A stretch of DNA of 64,000 nt from Oscillospiraceae bacterium (GTDB taxonomy: Bacteria > Bacillota > Clostridia > Oscillospirales > Oscillospiraceae). Location: NCBI GenBank assembly GCA_017439425.1, contig JAFSJE010000069.1, positions 1-64,000 of the forward strand, given 5' to 3'. A model generated the notes under the pieces. That model did not search any database, was not told the DNA's origin, and saw nothing but the letters and a program-made list of their open reading frames with translations. A program made the translations under genes and the position numbers. The stretch's first letter is position 1. Each line of letters opens with the position of its first letter. Shown in pieces: positions 42,058 through 51,143 of this stretch.

Positions 42058-42668
42058 GCGATCACCGCCTCGATCTCCTCTTTTGAGACCGCTCCGGCGC
42101 GGAGGATCTTTATTCCCTCGCCCGTGAGATCTATGACAGTGCTCGGCACACCGCCGCCGCACCTGCCGCCGTCGATAACCGCCTCGATGCGCCCGTCAAA
42201 GGCTTTGAGAGCTTCCTCCGCGCTCTCCGCACTAGGCTCACCGGAGAGATTTGCGCTTGTGCCGGTAAGCGGCACGTTCGTGAGCCGCAGAAGCTCCAGA
42301 ACAGCGGCATTGTCCGGACACCGGACGCCGACCGTTTCGCCGCCTGCCGTGAGCGCGTCTGAGACAGTATCGCGCTTTCTGAGGACAAGCGTAACGGGGC
42401 CGGGGAAGTATTTTTCAGCGATTTTATACGCCGCCTTTGGAATATCGCGGCACAGCGCCTCGGCGCCGCGCATATCGCGCACGAAAACGCTTATCGGCTT
42501 GCGCTCGTCCCGACCCTTTGCGGTAAAAATCTTTTTTATCGCCGCCTCGTTCGTGGCGTCGGCGCAAAGTCCGTAGACCGTCTCGGTCGGCGCGGCTATA
42601 AGTCCGCCCGCGCGAATAATTTCGGCGGCGCGCGCTATTTCGTCAGTTCGGAGAATTTCGGTATTCAT
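42054..42668 (-). CDS. L-threonylcarbamoyladenylate synthase (TsaC/Sua5/YwlC)
   Basis: 204 residues, YrdC domain only. LIAAPTETVYGLCADATNEAAI (core PTETVYGLCADA), KGRDERKPISV, and FPGPVTLVLRK are the family motifs; the Sua5 C-terminal domain is absent. It makes threonylcarbamoyl-AMP for t6A37 in ANN-decoding tRNAs. Between prfA and coaE with 4-base overlaps on both sides; the prfA neighbourhood is common in Firmicutes. Confidence 0.93.
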   Translation of the reverse strand: MNTEILRTDEIARAAEIIRAGGLIAAPTETVYGLCADATNEAAIKKIFTAKGRDERKPISVFVRDMRGAEALCRDIPKAAYKIAEKYFPGPVTLVLRKRDTVSDALTAGGETVGVRCPDNAAVLELLRLTNVPLTGTSANLSGEPSAESAEEALKAFDGRIEAVIDGGRCGGGVPSTVIDLTGEGIKILRAGAVSKEEIEAVIA

Positions 42669-43723
42669 CCTTTAAGCCTTTCTGCGGTATCTGCTGCGGC
42701 GAGCGCGTCGATGAGCTCGTCAAGTCCGCCGTTCATTATCTTTCCGAGCGGGAAGGATTTATCCTCGCCCGTTATGCGCTTATCAACAACGCTGTCGCGC
42801 TGATAGAAATATGTGCGTATCTTCTCGCTTCTCTCACCCGTACCTACCATAGAGCGGCGCGAGGCGTTTTCGGTGTCGTTTTTCTTCTGCAGTTCGATCT
42901 CATAGAGCTTCGAGCGCAGAATCGCGAGCGCCTTGTCCTTATTTCGGTACTGGCTGCGCTCATCCTGACACTCTACCACGATGCCCGTCGGAATATGGGT
43001 CACGCGGATAGCGGAGGAGGTCTTGTTTACCTTCTGCCCTCCCGCTCCGGAGGAACGGAACACGTCAATTTTAACATCGTCCTCGTTAAGCTCAAAGTCC
43101 ACATCCTCAGCCTCCGGCAAAACCGCGACCGTCGCAGTCGAGGTCTGTATCCTGCCGTTTGACTCGGTCACCGGGATTCTCTTTACACAGTGACCGCCGG
43201 ACTCGAATTTGAGGCGCGAATACGCCCCCTCGCCGCTGATTATGAGGCTTATTTCCTTGAAGCCGCCGAGCTCCGTGGCGTTTTCGTTTACGATTTCGAG
43301 CTTCCAACCCTTAGAATCGCAGTACATGGAGTACATTCTGTAAATATCCGCTGCAAAGAGCGCCGCCTCCTCGCCTCCGATGCCCTGCCGGATCTCCATA
43401 ACTACGTTTTTTGAGTCGTTCGGGTCGCGCGGGAGAAGCAGAATTGTAAGTTCTTCGTCAGCTCTTTCAAGCTCACTCTTCGCGCTCTCAAGCTCCTCCT
43501 TCGCCATTTCACCGAGCTCCGGGTCACCGAGAAGCGCCTTCGCGTCCTCAATATTCTGCGCAACGCGCATTCTTCTGCGGTAAGCCTCGACAACCGGTGC
43601 GAGCTCCTTCTGCTCCTTTGCGACCTCGGCGTATCGCTTCGGGTCGGAGTAGACCTCCGCGCTCTCCAACAGCGCGCCGAGATCAGTATATTTCTTTTCG
43701 ATTTCGGCAAGCTTATTAAGCAC
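42665..43723 (-). CDS. prfA: Peptide chain release factor 1
   Basis: 352 residues from GTG 43723 (VLNKLAEIEKKY), with AAGGGGTG as SD; the longer frame covers the promoter. GGQ peptidyl hydrolysis motif in SSGAGGQKVNKTSS and the PxT stop-codon discriminator as PVT (RIPVTESNGRIQTS), which marks RF1 (UAA/UAG) and not RF2. prmC is not adjacent. Confidence 0.96.
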   Translation of the reverse strand: MLNKLAEIEKKYTDLGALLESAEVYSDPKRYAEVAKEQKELAPVVEAYRRRMRVAQNIEDAKALLGDPELGEMAKEELESAKSELERADEELTILLLPRDPNDSKNVVMEIRQGIGGEEAALFAADIYRMYSMYCDSKGWKLEIVNENATELGGFKEISLIISGEGAYSRLKFESGGHCVKRIPVTESNGRIQTSTATVAVLPEAEDVDFELNEDDVKIDVFRSSGAGGQKVNKTSSAIRVTHIPTGIVVECQDERSQYRNKDKALAILRSKLYEIELQKKNDTENASRRSMVGTGERSEKIRTYFYQRDSVVDKRITGEDKSFPLGKIMNGGLDELIDALAAADTAERLKG

Positions 43724-43756
43724 AAAAGTCACCCCTTTCCAGTAATAACATTGTAT

Positions 43757-43783
43757 TTTAACATAAAAGAGCGCTGTTGTAAA
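43757..43783 (-). promoter_or_regulatory. Promoter of prfA
   Basis: Minus strand TTTACA (43783-43778), 17 bases, TAAAAT ahead of prfA. It overlaps the -35 of the divergent serine dehydratase promoter, so the two may compete. Confidence 0.6.
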
Positions 43784-43805
43784 GTGATTCAATATGTGTT
43801 ACAAT
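43777..43805 (+). promoter_or_regulatory. Promoter of sdaAB-sdaAA
   Basis: TTGTAA (43777-43782), 17 bases, TACAAT (43800-43805). Transcription would start near 43812, at the left edge of the palindromic element, putting the whole element in the leader. Confidence 0.65.
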
Positions 43806-43810
43806 GGTTA

Positions 43811-43972
43811 ATACTAAGCGCCAATAAAATCATTTATATCTTTCCGGTCAGAATTGTGCCAAGCTTTGCCCCTTCCTTGACCATATATGTCCATTATGCT
43901 CTGCGGAAGCCGCCTCGTCTGGCGCAATTCTGCCACGGAAATCTAATAAAGCATTTTATCGGCGATTAGTAT
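43811..43972. repeat. MITE-like palindromic element in the serine dehydratase leader
   Basis: 162 bases with inverted ends ATACTAAGCGCC...GGCGATTAGTAT and arms of about 50 bases that pair with few mismatches, the arms sharing blocks such as CAGAATTG and ATAAAAT. Ends and length resemble the element at 20115-20272. It ends 22 bases before the sdaAB start. As RNA it would form one long hairpin. Confidence 0.8.
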
Positions 43973-43994
43973 AAAAACAAATTCGGAGGCACTT

Positions 43995-44678
43995 ATGGCT
44001 CTTAGTATTTTCGAGGTCGCCGGCCCTGTGATGATCGGCCCCTCCAGCTCTCACACCGCGGGCGCAGTACGGCTCGGGCGCATGAGCGCGCTTCTCTGCG
44101 AGGGCGAAATTACGCGCGCCGAGTTTCACCTCTACGGCTCCTTCGGCAAAACCTACCGCGGTCACGGCACCGACCTTGCGCTCGTCGCCGGAGTGCTCGG
44201 TATGGCGGAGGACGATGAGCGCCTCAGCCGCTCCTTTGAGATTGCCAGCGAGAGGGGCGTGGACTTCTCCTTTATCCCCGAGGAGCGAAAAATGGAGCAC
44301 GACAACTACGTTACAACGCTCTTCACGCTCTCAGACGGCACAGAGCGCACTGTAAGCGGAGTTTCCCTCGGCGGCGGACGAATTATGATAACAGAGCTCG
44401 ACGGCTTTTCGATGGAGCTCGGCTGTGAGAAGCCGACAGCGGTCATAGTCCACCGCGATGAGCGCGGAATGCTCGGGCATCTCACCGGCGCGCTCGGCTT
44501 TCTAGGGCTGAACATCGGCATCATGCGCTCAACGCGCAACGAAAAAGGCTCTGTCGCGGTATCTGTCATCGAGTGCGACGAGCATATTCCCGCCTACGTC
44601 AAGGACACGCTTATGGAGATAGGCGGCGTCGTCAGCGTGACTATCATTAATCCCGAGGAGGCTGAGAGCGTAATATGA
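43995..44678 (+). CDS. sdaAB: L-serine dehydratase, beta subunit
   Basis: 227 residues. GPSSSHTAGAVRLG near the N-terminus, RGHGTDLALVAG, GVSLGGGRI, and a C-terminal ACT domain (GMLGHLTGALGFLGLNIG onward). Together with the alpha subunit it deaminates serine to pyruvate and ammonia with a [4Fe-4S] cluster. Overlaps sdaAA by 4 bases (ATGA). Confidence 0.95.
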   Translation: MALSIFEVAGPVMIGPSSSHTAGAVRLGRMSALLCEGEITRAEFHLYGSFGKTYRGHGTDLALVAGVLGMAEDDERLSRSFEIASERGVDFSFIPEERKMEHDNYVTTLFTLSDGTERTVSGVSLGGGRIMITELDGFSMELGCEKPTAVIVHRDERGMLGHLTGALGFLGLNIGIMRSTRNEKGSVAVSVIECDEHIPAYVKDTLMEIGGVVSVTIINPEEAESVI

Positions 44679-45544
44679 ACAGCTTTGAACGCATTATTGC
44701 CATCGGCAACACCTCCGCCCTCCCACTCTGGCGCGTCATTCTGAACGACGAGATACAGAATTTCGGCACCACCGAGGAGGCGGTTTTCAAAAAGCTCGAT
44801 AAGCGCTATGAGATCATGCGCCGAGCAAGCCACAGGGCGGAGTATGAGCCGCTCACCACTGCCGGCGGACTTATCTCCGGCGTTACCGCGCAGGCAAAGC
44901 GCTACGCTGACGACGGCAATACGCTCTGCGGCGATTTTATCTCGAAGGTCATCGTAAAGGCTCTCTCCGGCAGCGAGGCGAACGCCGCAATGGGGCGCAT
45001 CTGCGCCTGCCCGACGGCAGGATCGTGCGGAATCGTTCCTGCGGTGCTCGTAACTCTTGAGGAGGAGAAGCTCATTCCCCGCCGCAGGGTGCTCGAGGCG
45101 CTTCTCCTCGCCTCCGGCTTCGGCGCGATAGTCACGGAAAACGCCACCGTCGCGGGCGCGGAGGGCGGCTGTCAGGCTGAGTGCGGCGTTGCGGCGGCGA
45201 TGGCTGCGGCTGCGGCGGTCTATCTCATGGGCGGCACGGACGATATGGCGGTCAGTGCCTTCTCGATCGCGCTCATGAACGTGATGGGGCTTGTCTGCGA
45301 CCCCGTGGCCGGGCTTGTGCAGATTCCCTGCGCCCAGCGAAACGCATCTCAGGCGGTAAACGCCCTCGTCTCCGCAGATCTCGCCCTCGGCGGCATGACC
45401 TGCCCCGTAACGCCCGACGAGATGGTCGAGACGATGTACTCCGTCGGTCAGATGCTCCCGCGCGAGCTTAGAGAAACTGCGCTCGGCGGCATGGCAGCAA
45501 CGGAGAGTGCAAAGAAGATCGAAGCGGAAATTTTCGGTAAATAA
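44675..45544 (+). CDS. sdaAA: L-serine dehydratase, alpha subunit (Fe-S)
   Basis: 289 residues. Cluster Cys in CACPTAGSCGIVPA, EGGCQAECGVAAA and LVCDPVAGLVQIPCAQRNA; substrate loop GSEANAAMG. Clostridial two-subunit type. With serA-serC and thrE elsewhere in the window the cell can make, break down and export serine. Confidence 0.95.
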   Translation: MNSFERIIAIGNTSALPLWRVILNDEIQNFGTTEEAVFKKLDKRYEIMRRASHRAEYEPLTTAGGLISGVTAQAKRYADDGNTLCGDFISKVIVKALSGSEANAAMGRICACPTAGSCGIVPAVLVTLEEEKLIPRRRVLEALLLASGFGAIVTENATVAGAEGGCQAECGVAAAMAAAAAVYLMGGTDDMAVSAFSIALMNVMGLVCDPVAGLVQIPCAQRNASQAVNALVSADLALGGMTCPVTPDEMVETMYSVGQMLPRELRETALGGMAATESAKKIEAEIFGK

Positions 45545-45547
45545 ATC

Positions 45548-45580
45548 GAAGCGGCCAACCTGAGCTGACCGCTTCTTTTT
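45548..45580 (+). terminator. Terminator of sdaAB-sdaAA
   Basis: Stem GAAGCGGCCA / TGACCGCTTC, 8-base loop, then TTTTT, just after the stop. Confidence 0.88.
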
Positions 45581-45592
45581 CGGTAGTGGAGG

Positions 45593-46597
45593 TTAAACAC
45601 TATCTTTATTCACAGGAGCATTTTGCTGCTCCGCGAATTTCTTCATTTTCTTCGCCCTCGAGCGCTTGATGCTGACCTTCACAATTATAACGATTGCAAC
45701 AACAACGACCGCCAGAATCACAAGCACAGGAATTGCTGCGACAAAGTTGATGAACAGCTCGGAGATATTATATCCGATGTCTTCAATGCTCTGCATAAAG
45801 CCGTCGCCGACCCTCTGCCAGTAGCTTCTCTTTTCCGGCTCAACGATGGTAAGTCGCTGAACCTCCTCAACCGTGAGGTTTACAGTCGAGTAATCGACCT
45901 GCCTCTGCCAGTTGCGGAGGGTCGATTCAAGGCTCTCGATCTGATAGCGTATCTCACTGAGGCGGCTCTCAAGCTCCAGCATATCGCTGACAGTCTCCGC
46001 CTTTTCCATCATTGCCATGACCCGCTCCTGCTCGAGCCGGTAGGTATCGAGTCTCGACTGCGTATCGTAATACTGCGCGGTTATGTTCTCCGCCCAGTCT
46101 CTCACGTCGACGACATTGCCGACGTCAGACAGCGCACTTTTCATGCTCGTAAAGCTCTCGGCGGGCACGCGGATGGTAAAGGATGCAGTGCGGGTCGGGG
46201 CGTAATTTTCCCACTGGTATCTGAGCCGCTGACCGGTAATGTAGCTCGACTCGAGAAATCCGCCGTAGCTCTCAACAAGGTCGTAGACCGCCTCGACGCT
46301 CTTTTCAAAATCCGTGGTTTCGACTGTTGCGGAAGCAGAGTAAATCATCTTCTCGGCAAAGTCTGTATTCGAGGTTTTCGATATGAGCGACGAGCTTCCC
46401 TTTGAGTAATTTGCCGCTGCGCCGCCGTCATAGTAGAAGTCGCCCTCCATCATCGGCGCCTCAGCGGGCGAATCGTATGCCTCATTCATCGAATAGGGAG
46501 CGCTGTTCTTCGCGTCCATCGGGCTGACTGACGCGCAGGAAGCGATGAGCGCGGAAATAAGAACAAGCGAAATAATCAGAGCTATTTTCTTTTTCAT
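45593..46597 (-). CDS. DUF4349 domain lipoprotein
   Basis: 334 residues. Lipoprotein signal with LIASC (Cys about 21), low-complexity linker, then the DUF4349 body (IYSASATVETTDFEKSVEAVYDLVESYGGFLE onward, core YGGFLESSYITG), a coiled coil at about 185-225, and a membrane helix near the C-terminus (VLVILAVVVVAIVIIV) with a basic tail. Membrane-held at both ends; function unknown, linked in some species to envelope stress. Its SD (AAGGGGGT) is in the arm of a long hairpin. Confidence 0.83.
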   Translation of the reverse strand: MKKKIALIISLVLISALIASCASVSPMDAKNSAPYSMNEAYDSPAEAPMMEGDFYYDGGAAANYSKGSSSLISKTSNTDFAEKMIYSASATVETTDFEKSVEAVYDLVESYGGFLESSYITGQRLRYQWENYAPTRTASFTIRVPAESFTSMKSALSDVGNVVDVRDWAENITAQYYDTQSRLDTYRLEQERVMAMMEKAETVSDMLELESRLSEIRYQIESLESTLRNWQRQVDYSTVNLTVEEVQRLTIVEPEKRSYWQRVGDGFMQSIEDIGYNISELFINFVAAIPVLVILAVVVVAIVIIVKVSIKRSRAKKMKKFAEQQNAPVNKDSV

Positions 46598-46603
46598 ACA
46601 GAT

Positions 46604-46654
46604 AACCCCCTTTTTTCCATCTTACACTACTTAGACTGCGAAAAAAAGGGGGTT
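46604..46654 (-). promoter_or_regulatory. Hairpin enclosing the DUF4349 ribosome site
   Basis: Minus strand AACCCCCTTTTTTT pairs with AAAAAAGGGGGTT across a loop of about 24 bases; the second arm carries the SD of the DUF4349 gene, 6 bases before its ATG. It could end ABC operon transcripts poorly (no T tract after) and hide the SD. Confidence 0.6.
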
Positions 46655-46680
46655 GTTCCCAATATTTAGTTACAGTTTGG

Positions 46681-47457
46681 TTACAGAACCTTGAGAAGGA
46701 AGCTTTTCAAGCGGTCAGACGACGGATAGCCGAAAATCTCCTCCGGCGTTCCCTGCTCCACGATTTTGCCGCCGTCCATAAAGACCACGCGGGTGCCGAC
46801 CTCGCGGGCGAAGCCCATCTCGTGGGTAACGACGACCATCGTCATGCCGGAGTGCGCAAGCTCCTTCATAACGTCGAGCACCTCGCCGACCATCTCAGGG
46901 TCGAGAGCGCTCGTCGGCTCGTCGAAGAGCATGACCTCCGGCTCCATCATAAGAGCGCGGACGATTGCGATTCTCTGCTTCTGACCGCCGGAGAGCTGGT
47001 TCGGGTACGCCTCGGCTCTGTCGCGCAGTCCCACTCTGTCGAGGAGCTTCAGTGCCTTTTCGTTCGCCTCAGCCTCGGTCATTTTCTTCAGCTCGACCGG
47101 CGCGAGGGTCATATTTTTTAGAACGGTCATATGCGGGAAGAGGTTGAAGTGCTGGAACACCATACCCATCTTCTGGCGGTGCTTGTCAATGTCGAGCTTA
47201 ACCATCTTGCCCTCGGCATTTTTGATTTTTTTCTTCGTGATGTCAACGCCGTCGAAGTTTATATCGCCCTCCGTCGGCTCCTCCATGAGGTTGAGGCAGC
47301 GGAGAAAGGTCGATTTTCCCGAGCCGGACGGGCCGATCACGACCACGACCTCGCCCTTTGTGATGGCGATATCGACGCCGTCGAGCGCCTTGATGGCGCC
47401 GCGGTTATAGTGCTTTTTGAGGCCATTGACCTCAATCATTGTGTCTGCGGTCGCCAC
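46681..47457 (-). CDS. Polar amino acid ABC transporter, ATP-binding protein
   Basis: 258 residues from GTG 47457, preceded by AAAGGAGA; an internal ATG (47439) has no SD. Walker [10 protein letters not shown], signature [15 protein letters not shown], Walker [16 protein letters not shown], and MIFQ-like [16 protein letters not shown] typical of GlnQ. An insertion [17 protein letters not shown] lengthens the Q-loop side. Overlaps the permease gene by 26 bases. Confidence 0.93.
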   Translation of the reverse strand: MATADTMIEVNGLKKHYNRGAIKALDGVDIAITKGEVVVVIGPSGSGKSTFLRCLNLMEEPTEGDINFDGVDITKKKIKNAEGKMVKLDIDKHRQKMGMVFQHFNLFPHMTVLKNMTLAPVELKKMTEAEANEKALKLLDRVGLRDRAEAYPNQLSGGQKQRIAIVRALMMEPEVMLFDEPTSALDPEMVGEVLDVMKELAHSGMTMVVVTHEMGFAREVGTRVVFMDGGKIVEQGTPEEIFGYPSSDRLKSFLLKVL

Positions 47458-48226
47458 GGCTCATTCTCCTTTCGATATATGCTATCAGCTTGCTTGTCGG
47501 GAAGCAGAGGCAGAAGTAGATCGCCGTCGCAACAAGCAGCGGCTCCATAATTGTAAAGGTCGCGCTCTTAACGGAGTTTACGGCGCTCATGATGTCCTGA
47601 ACTCCGATGGTGTATGTAATAGCGGACTCCTTGATGATTACGACGAACTCGTTTGCGATTGCGGGCAGTATGTTCTTTATCGCCTGCGGCAGGATTATGA
47701 AGCGCAGGGTCTGGAACGAGCTGAGTCCGAGACTGCGCGCCGCTTCGGTCTGCCCGCGGTCGATGGACTGGATGCCGCTTCGCATTATTTCGCAGAGATA
47801 CGCGCCGGAGTTCATGCCGAGCGCGACGATGCCAGGGAAGAAGCGCTCAAACTTCACAAAGCCCAGAAACGTGAACTTTGGGAGGCTGATAACGCCGAAA
47901 ACGCCGTAGTAGATGATGAAAATCTGAACTATTACCGGCGTTGAGCGCAGTATCTCAACATAAGCCGTCGCAAGAAAGCTCAGGGGGTTGAACTTTGCGA
48001 TGGCGCGGAGCGTGGGATTGTCGGTGAGCTTGCCCTCCTTAGTCATACCGACAAAGGCAAAGGGCCGGAACTCGCTGAGGCGCATCGTAGCAAGCACGAT
48101 TGCCAGAATGAAGCCTATGGCAACCGTAAAGAGGCTGAGGAGCACGGTTACAGCCGTGCCCTGCCAGAAAAGCTTCATAAATGGTCCGATTTTTGAGAAA
48201 TTTTCTAATTTTATCAGGTCGCCCAT
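47432..48226 (-). CDS. Polar amino acid ABC transporter, permease
   Basis: 264 residues, HisM/GlnP type, about five membrane helices, with the EAA loop [23 protein letters not shown] loop around 55-80 ([20 protein letters not shown]) is longer than usual. Works with the ATPase and the lipoprotein on each side. Confidence 0.93.
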   Translation of the reverse strand: MGDLIKLENFSKIGPFMKLFWQGTAVTVLLSLFTVAIGFILAIVLATMRLSEFRPFAFVGMTKEGKLTDNPTLRAIAKFNPLSFLATAYVEILRSTPVIVQIFIIYYGVFGVISLPKFTFLGFVKFERFFPGIVALGMNSGAYLCEIMRSGIQSIDRGQTEAARSLGLSSFQTLRFIILPQAIKNILPAIANEFVVIIKESAITYTIGVQDIMSAVNSVKSATFTIMEPLLVATAIYFCLCFPTSKLIAYIERRMSRGDRRHND

Positions 48227-48244
48227 AGTCTTTTAACCTCGCAA

Positions 48245-48268
48245 GAGGGAGAGCTTGTGCTCTCCCTC
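48245..48268 (-). promoter_or_regulatory. Intercistronic hairpin between binding protein and permease genes
   Basis: Perfect stem GAGGGAGAGC / GCTCTCCCTC, 4-base loop, no T tract. Typical of operons where the binding protein mRNA is kept at a higher level. Confidence 0.65.
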
Positions 48269-48286
48269 AATATTTTGTTTCAGCTC

Positions 48287-49219
48287 TCAGCCCTCGATAA
48301 GTCCCTCGTAGATGTCGCCGGTGGAGAGCTCGTTAGCCTCGGCGATGAACTTTGCCATGCTGCCGTCGGCAAGAGCCTGCTCAACTGCGGCGTTTACAGC
48401 CGCGAGGAGCTCGGGATTGTCCTTCTGTACGCCGACTGCGCTGCCCTCGGAGTCCTCATAGGGAACGTCGAGCACGATGGCGAGGTCGGGGTAGTTCTTT
48501 GCATAGTTCTCGGCAACGGCGGTCTCGATGTAAGCGCCGTCAAGCTTGCCGGTGATGAGCTCTGCGATGATATCGGTGACCTTGACGAGCTTCACGATGT
48601 CAGCGTCGGGGCTGAACTTCTCAGCGAGGTCTACCTGGATGGATCCGATCTGAGCGCCGACGGAAACGTCAGCCTTGTTGGTATCCTCGAGAGACGCGAA
48701 CTTATCCTTGTTTGCCTGGGTGGTGACGAAGCTCTGACCGCCCTCATAGTAGATGGTGGAGAAGTCCATGATTCCGGCACGCTTGGGATCGGCGGAAAGG
48801 CCCGCAAGACCGAGGTCAACGCTCTTGGTCTGAAGCTCCATGAGAACGCCGTCGAAGTCAACGGTCACGATCTCGAGCTCAAGACCCATGTAATCAGCGA
48901 TGTACTGTGCGAGAGCAACGTCGAAGCCGGAAAGGCTCATGCTGCCGTCAGCACCGACAGAGTAGAACTCATAGGGAGCGAAGTCGGGGCTCGTCGCTAC
49001 GGTGAGCTTGCCGGGGTTTACCGTGGTGACGGTCGGAGCAGCGGGCGTATCGTCAGATGTCGCCGGAGCGTCGTTCGATGCAGCGGGAGCGTCATTATTC
49101 GCTGCGGGGGTGATGTTTGCCGATGAGGCAGTATTGTCAGAAGCGGTGGAGCAGGATGCGAGCGCGAAAACCATAATTAGCGAAAGCGCCAGCGCAACGA
49201 TCTTTGAAAGTTTATTCAT
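48287..49219 (-). CDS. Polar amino acid ABC transporter, substrate-binding lipoprotein
   Basis: 310 residues. Lipobox LASC (Cys about 23), an Ala/Pro/Asp-rich linker, then an SBP family 3 domain: VATSPDFAPYEFY, LSGFDVALAQYIADYMG, MDFSTIYYEGGQSFV and GAQIGSIQVDLAEK. Binds a polar or charged amino acid such as glutamine or histidine; the precise ligand is not readable. First gene of the operon. Confidence 0.93.
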   Translation of the reverse strand: MNKLSKIVALALSLIMVFALASCSTASDNTASSANITPAANNDAPAASNDAPATSDDTPAAPTVTTVNPGKLTVATSPDFAPYEFYSVGADGSMSLSGFDVALAQYIADYMGLELEIVTVDFDGVLMELQTKSVDLGLAGLSADPKRAGIMDFSTIYYEGGQSFVTTQANKDKFASLEDTNKADVSVGAQIGSIQVDLAEKFSPDADIVKLVKVTDIIAELITGKLDGAYIETAVAENYAKNYPDLAIVLDVPYEDSEGSAVGVQKDNPELLAAVNAAVEQALADGSMAKFIAEANELSTGDIYEGLIEG

Positions 49220-49350
49220 TGTGTTATCCTCTTTTCTGAATATTTATCGGATGAACGCATTATATAATGAATATTTATAAATTGCAATACTTAATATTTA
49301 TAAATTCAGCACATTAAAGCGGCAAATTTTATAGCACAATGCACAAAAAC

Positions 49351-49375
49351 ACCCCCGTCATCGTCTGACGGGGGT
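49351..49375 (-). terminator. Terminator after gpmA
   Basis: Stem ACCCCCGTCA / TGACGGGGGT, followed on the minus strand by GTTTTTGTGC. It lies 140 bases beyond the gpmA stop with a palindromic element between. Confidence 0.8.
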
Positions 49376-49424
49376 GAATATCGGGCTGAATATTATGAAT
49401 ATATCCCGGATGCTTGCGCTGTAT

Positions 49425-49503
49425 TTTTTCGTCCGGCGAGGCTTTCTTTCGCAGGCAGTACTTCAAGTACGGCAAGAAAGTATAACGAAGCCGGGCGGAA
49501 AAA
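49425..49503. repeat. Palindromic intergenic element
   Basis: About 79 bases with inverted ends TTTTTCGTCCGGC / GCCGGGCGGAAAAA and an inner palindrome AGTACTTCAAGTAC, with further pairing of CTTTCTT and AAGAAAG. Non-coding and set right behind gpmA. One copy in this window; looks like a dispersed repeat. Confidence 0.6.
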
Positions 49504-49515
49504 GACAAGCAATGA

Positions 49516-50262
49516 TTACTGCTTCTTGCCCTGGTTGGCAACAGCCTGCATCTTGGCGTTGATAGCGTCCTGATCGCCGAGGTAGTAGTGACGGATGACG
49601 TTGAAGTTATCGTCAAACTCGTAGACGAGCGGAGTGCCGGTGGGGATATTTACGCCGATGATCTCCTCGTCGGAGAGGTTGTCAAAGTACTTGACAAGGG
49701 CGCGGAGTGAGTTGCCGTGGGCGGCGATGATCACGCGCTTGCCGGCCTGCATATCCTTCTTGATGACCTCTTCAAAGTAGGGAACGACGCGCTCGATGGT
49801 GGTCTCGAGGCTCTCATTTGCCGGGAGGCACTCCTTCGGAACGTCGCGGAACATAGCCTGCTTCGTTGCGGAGCGGGGATCGTCCTCAGGGAGCTCAGGC
49901 GGCTTTACGTCGAAGCTGCGGCGCCAGATCTTGACCTGCTCCTCGCCGTACTTCTCAGCGGTCTCGGACTTGTTGAGGCCCTGGAGTGCGCCGTAGTGAC
50001 GCTCGTTGAGCTTCCAGCTCTTGATAACGGGCAGCCATGCTCTGTCCATCTCGTCAAGGGCAATGTTGAGGGTGTGGATAGCGCGCTTGAGGTAGGAGGT
50101 GTAGCATACGTCGAAGTCGTATCCGAGCTCCTTCATAACCTTACCGGCGTTCTTGGCCTCCTCGCGGCCCTTATCGCTGAGCTCTACATCGGTCCAGCCG
50201 GTGAAGAGGTTGAGCTTGTTCCACTCAGATTCGCCGTGACGGACAAGTACGAGTTTAGTCAT
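49516..50262 (-). CDS. gpmA: 2,3-bisphosphoglycerate-dependent phosphoglycerate mutase
   Basis: 248 residues. Catalytic [55 protein letters not shown] (core [10 protein letters not shown]). Swaps 3- and 2-phosphoglycerate. Last gene of a glycolytic unit pgk-tpiA-gpmA. Confidence 0.95.
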   Translation of the reverse strand: MTKLVLVRHGESEWNKLNLFTGWTDVELSDKGREEAKNAGKVMKELGYDFDVCYTSYLKRAIHTLNIALDEMDRAWLPVIKSWKLNERHYGALQGLNKSETAEKYGEEQVKIWRRSFDVKPPELPEDDPRSATKQAMFRDVPKECLPANESLETTIERVVPYFEEVIKKDMQAGKRVIIAAHGNSLRALVKYFDNLSDEEIIGVNIPTGTPLVYEFDDNFNVIRHYYLGDQDAINAKMQAVANQGKKQ

Positions 50263-50285
50263 ATTATTTTCTCCTTATTAAATAA

Positions 50286-51059
50286 TTAGTCCTGATTTGC
50301 AGCATTGATTATGGCGGCAAACTTCTCGGGAACGAGGCTTGCACCGCCGATGAGACCGCCGTCGATGTCGGGCTGGCTGAGAAGCTCAGCGGCGTTCTTC
50401 TCATTCATGCTTCCGCCGTACTGGATGGTGACGGAACGGGCAACTCTCGCTCCGTAAATATCGCGGATGACGCCGCGGATTGCGGAGCAGACCTCGTTTG
50501 CCTGCTCGGCAGTTGCGGTCTTGCCGGTGCCGATAGCCCAGATGGGCTCGTAGGCGATGATCACACGGCGCATCTTATCCGCGGAAACTCCGGAGAGCGC
50601 AGTCTTGACCTGGAGAGCAATGAGCTCAAGAGTGATTCCCTTCTCGCGCTGCTCGAGGGATTCGCCGACGCAGACGATGGGGTTGAGACCCGCCTCGAGG
50701 GCGGTGTGAACCTTTGCGTTGACGGAGAAATCGGTCTCGCCGTAGTACTGTCTTCTCTCGGAGTGACCGATGATGACATACTTTACGCCGAGGTCGGTGA
50801 GCATGTTCGCACTGACCTCGCCGGTGAAAGCGCCCTTCTCGTTCTCGTTGAGGTTCTCGGCGCCGACTCCGACCTTAGCGTCGCGGAACGCCTTGACGGC
50901 GGCGGGCAGGTCGACAAACGGGGCGCAGATCACGACGTCGCACCACTTCTGCTTGGGTATGAGGGTCTTGAGCTCATCGGCAAAGGGCTTGACCTCGCTG
51001 GGGAGCTTGTTCATTTTCCAGTTACCGGCTATAACGGTCTTGCGGTATTTTCTGTTCAT
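50286..51059 (-). CDS. tpiA: Triosephosphate isomerase
   Basis: 257 residues from ATG 51059 (MNRKYRKTVIAGNWKMNK), 11 codons inside the longest frame. Catalytic Lys in NWKMNK, His in IIGHSERR, Glu in AYEPIWAIGTG, and phosphate loop IQYGGSMNEKNA. Full length. Confidence 0.96.
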   Translation of the reverse strand: MNRKYRKTVIAGNWKMNKLPSEVKPFADELKTLIPKQKWCDVVICAPFVDLPAAVKAFRDAKVGVGAENLNENEKGAFTGEVSANMLTDLGVKYVIIGHSERRQYYGETDFSVNAKVHTALEAGLNPIVCVGESLEQREKGITLELIALQVKTALSGVSADKMRRVIIAYEPIWAIGTGKTATAEQANEVCSAIRGVIRDIYGARVARSVTIQYGGSMNEKNAAELLSQPDIDGGLIGGASLVPEKFAAIINAANQD

Positions 51060-51110
51060 ATGTGAAACACTTCTTTCTTGTGTAGATATCAAGGTTATAA
51101 GCGCACTTTA

Positions 51111-51132
51111 AGGGGCGGAATGCTCCGCCCCT
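51111..51132 (-). promoter_or_regulatory. Palindrome between pgk and tpiA
   Basis: Perfect stem AGGGGCGGA / TCCGCCCCT, loop ATGC, no strong T tract. Same style as the repeats that flank MITE copy A; may be a partial terminator or an unoccupied target site. Confidence 0.6.
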
Positions 51133-51143
51133 CTGAAGCGAAA

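Noticed and set aside
42058..42162. Upstream extension of CoaE
   Set aside because: Arg-rich, inside the TsaC gene; GTG 42057 overlaps the stop as GTGA and gives the right P-loop position.
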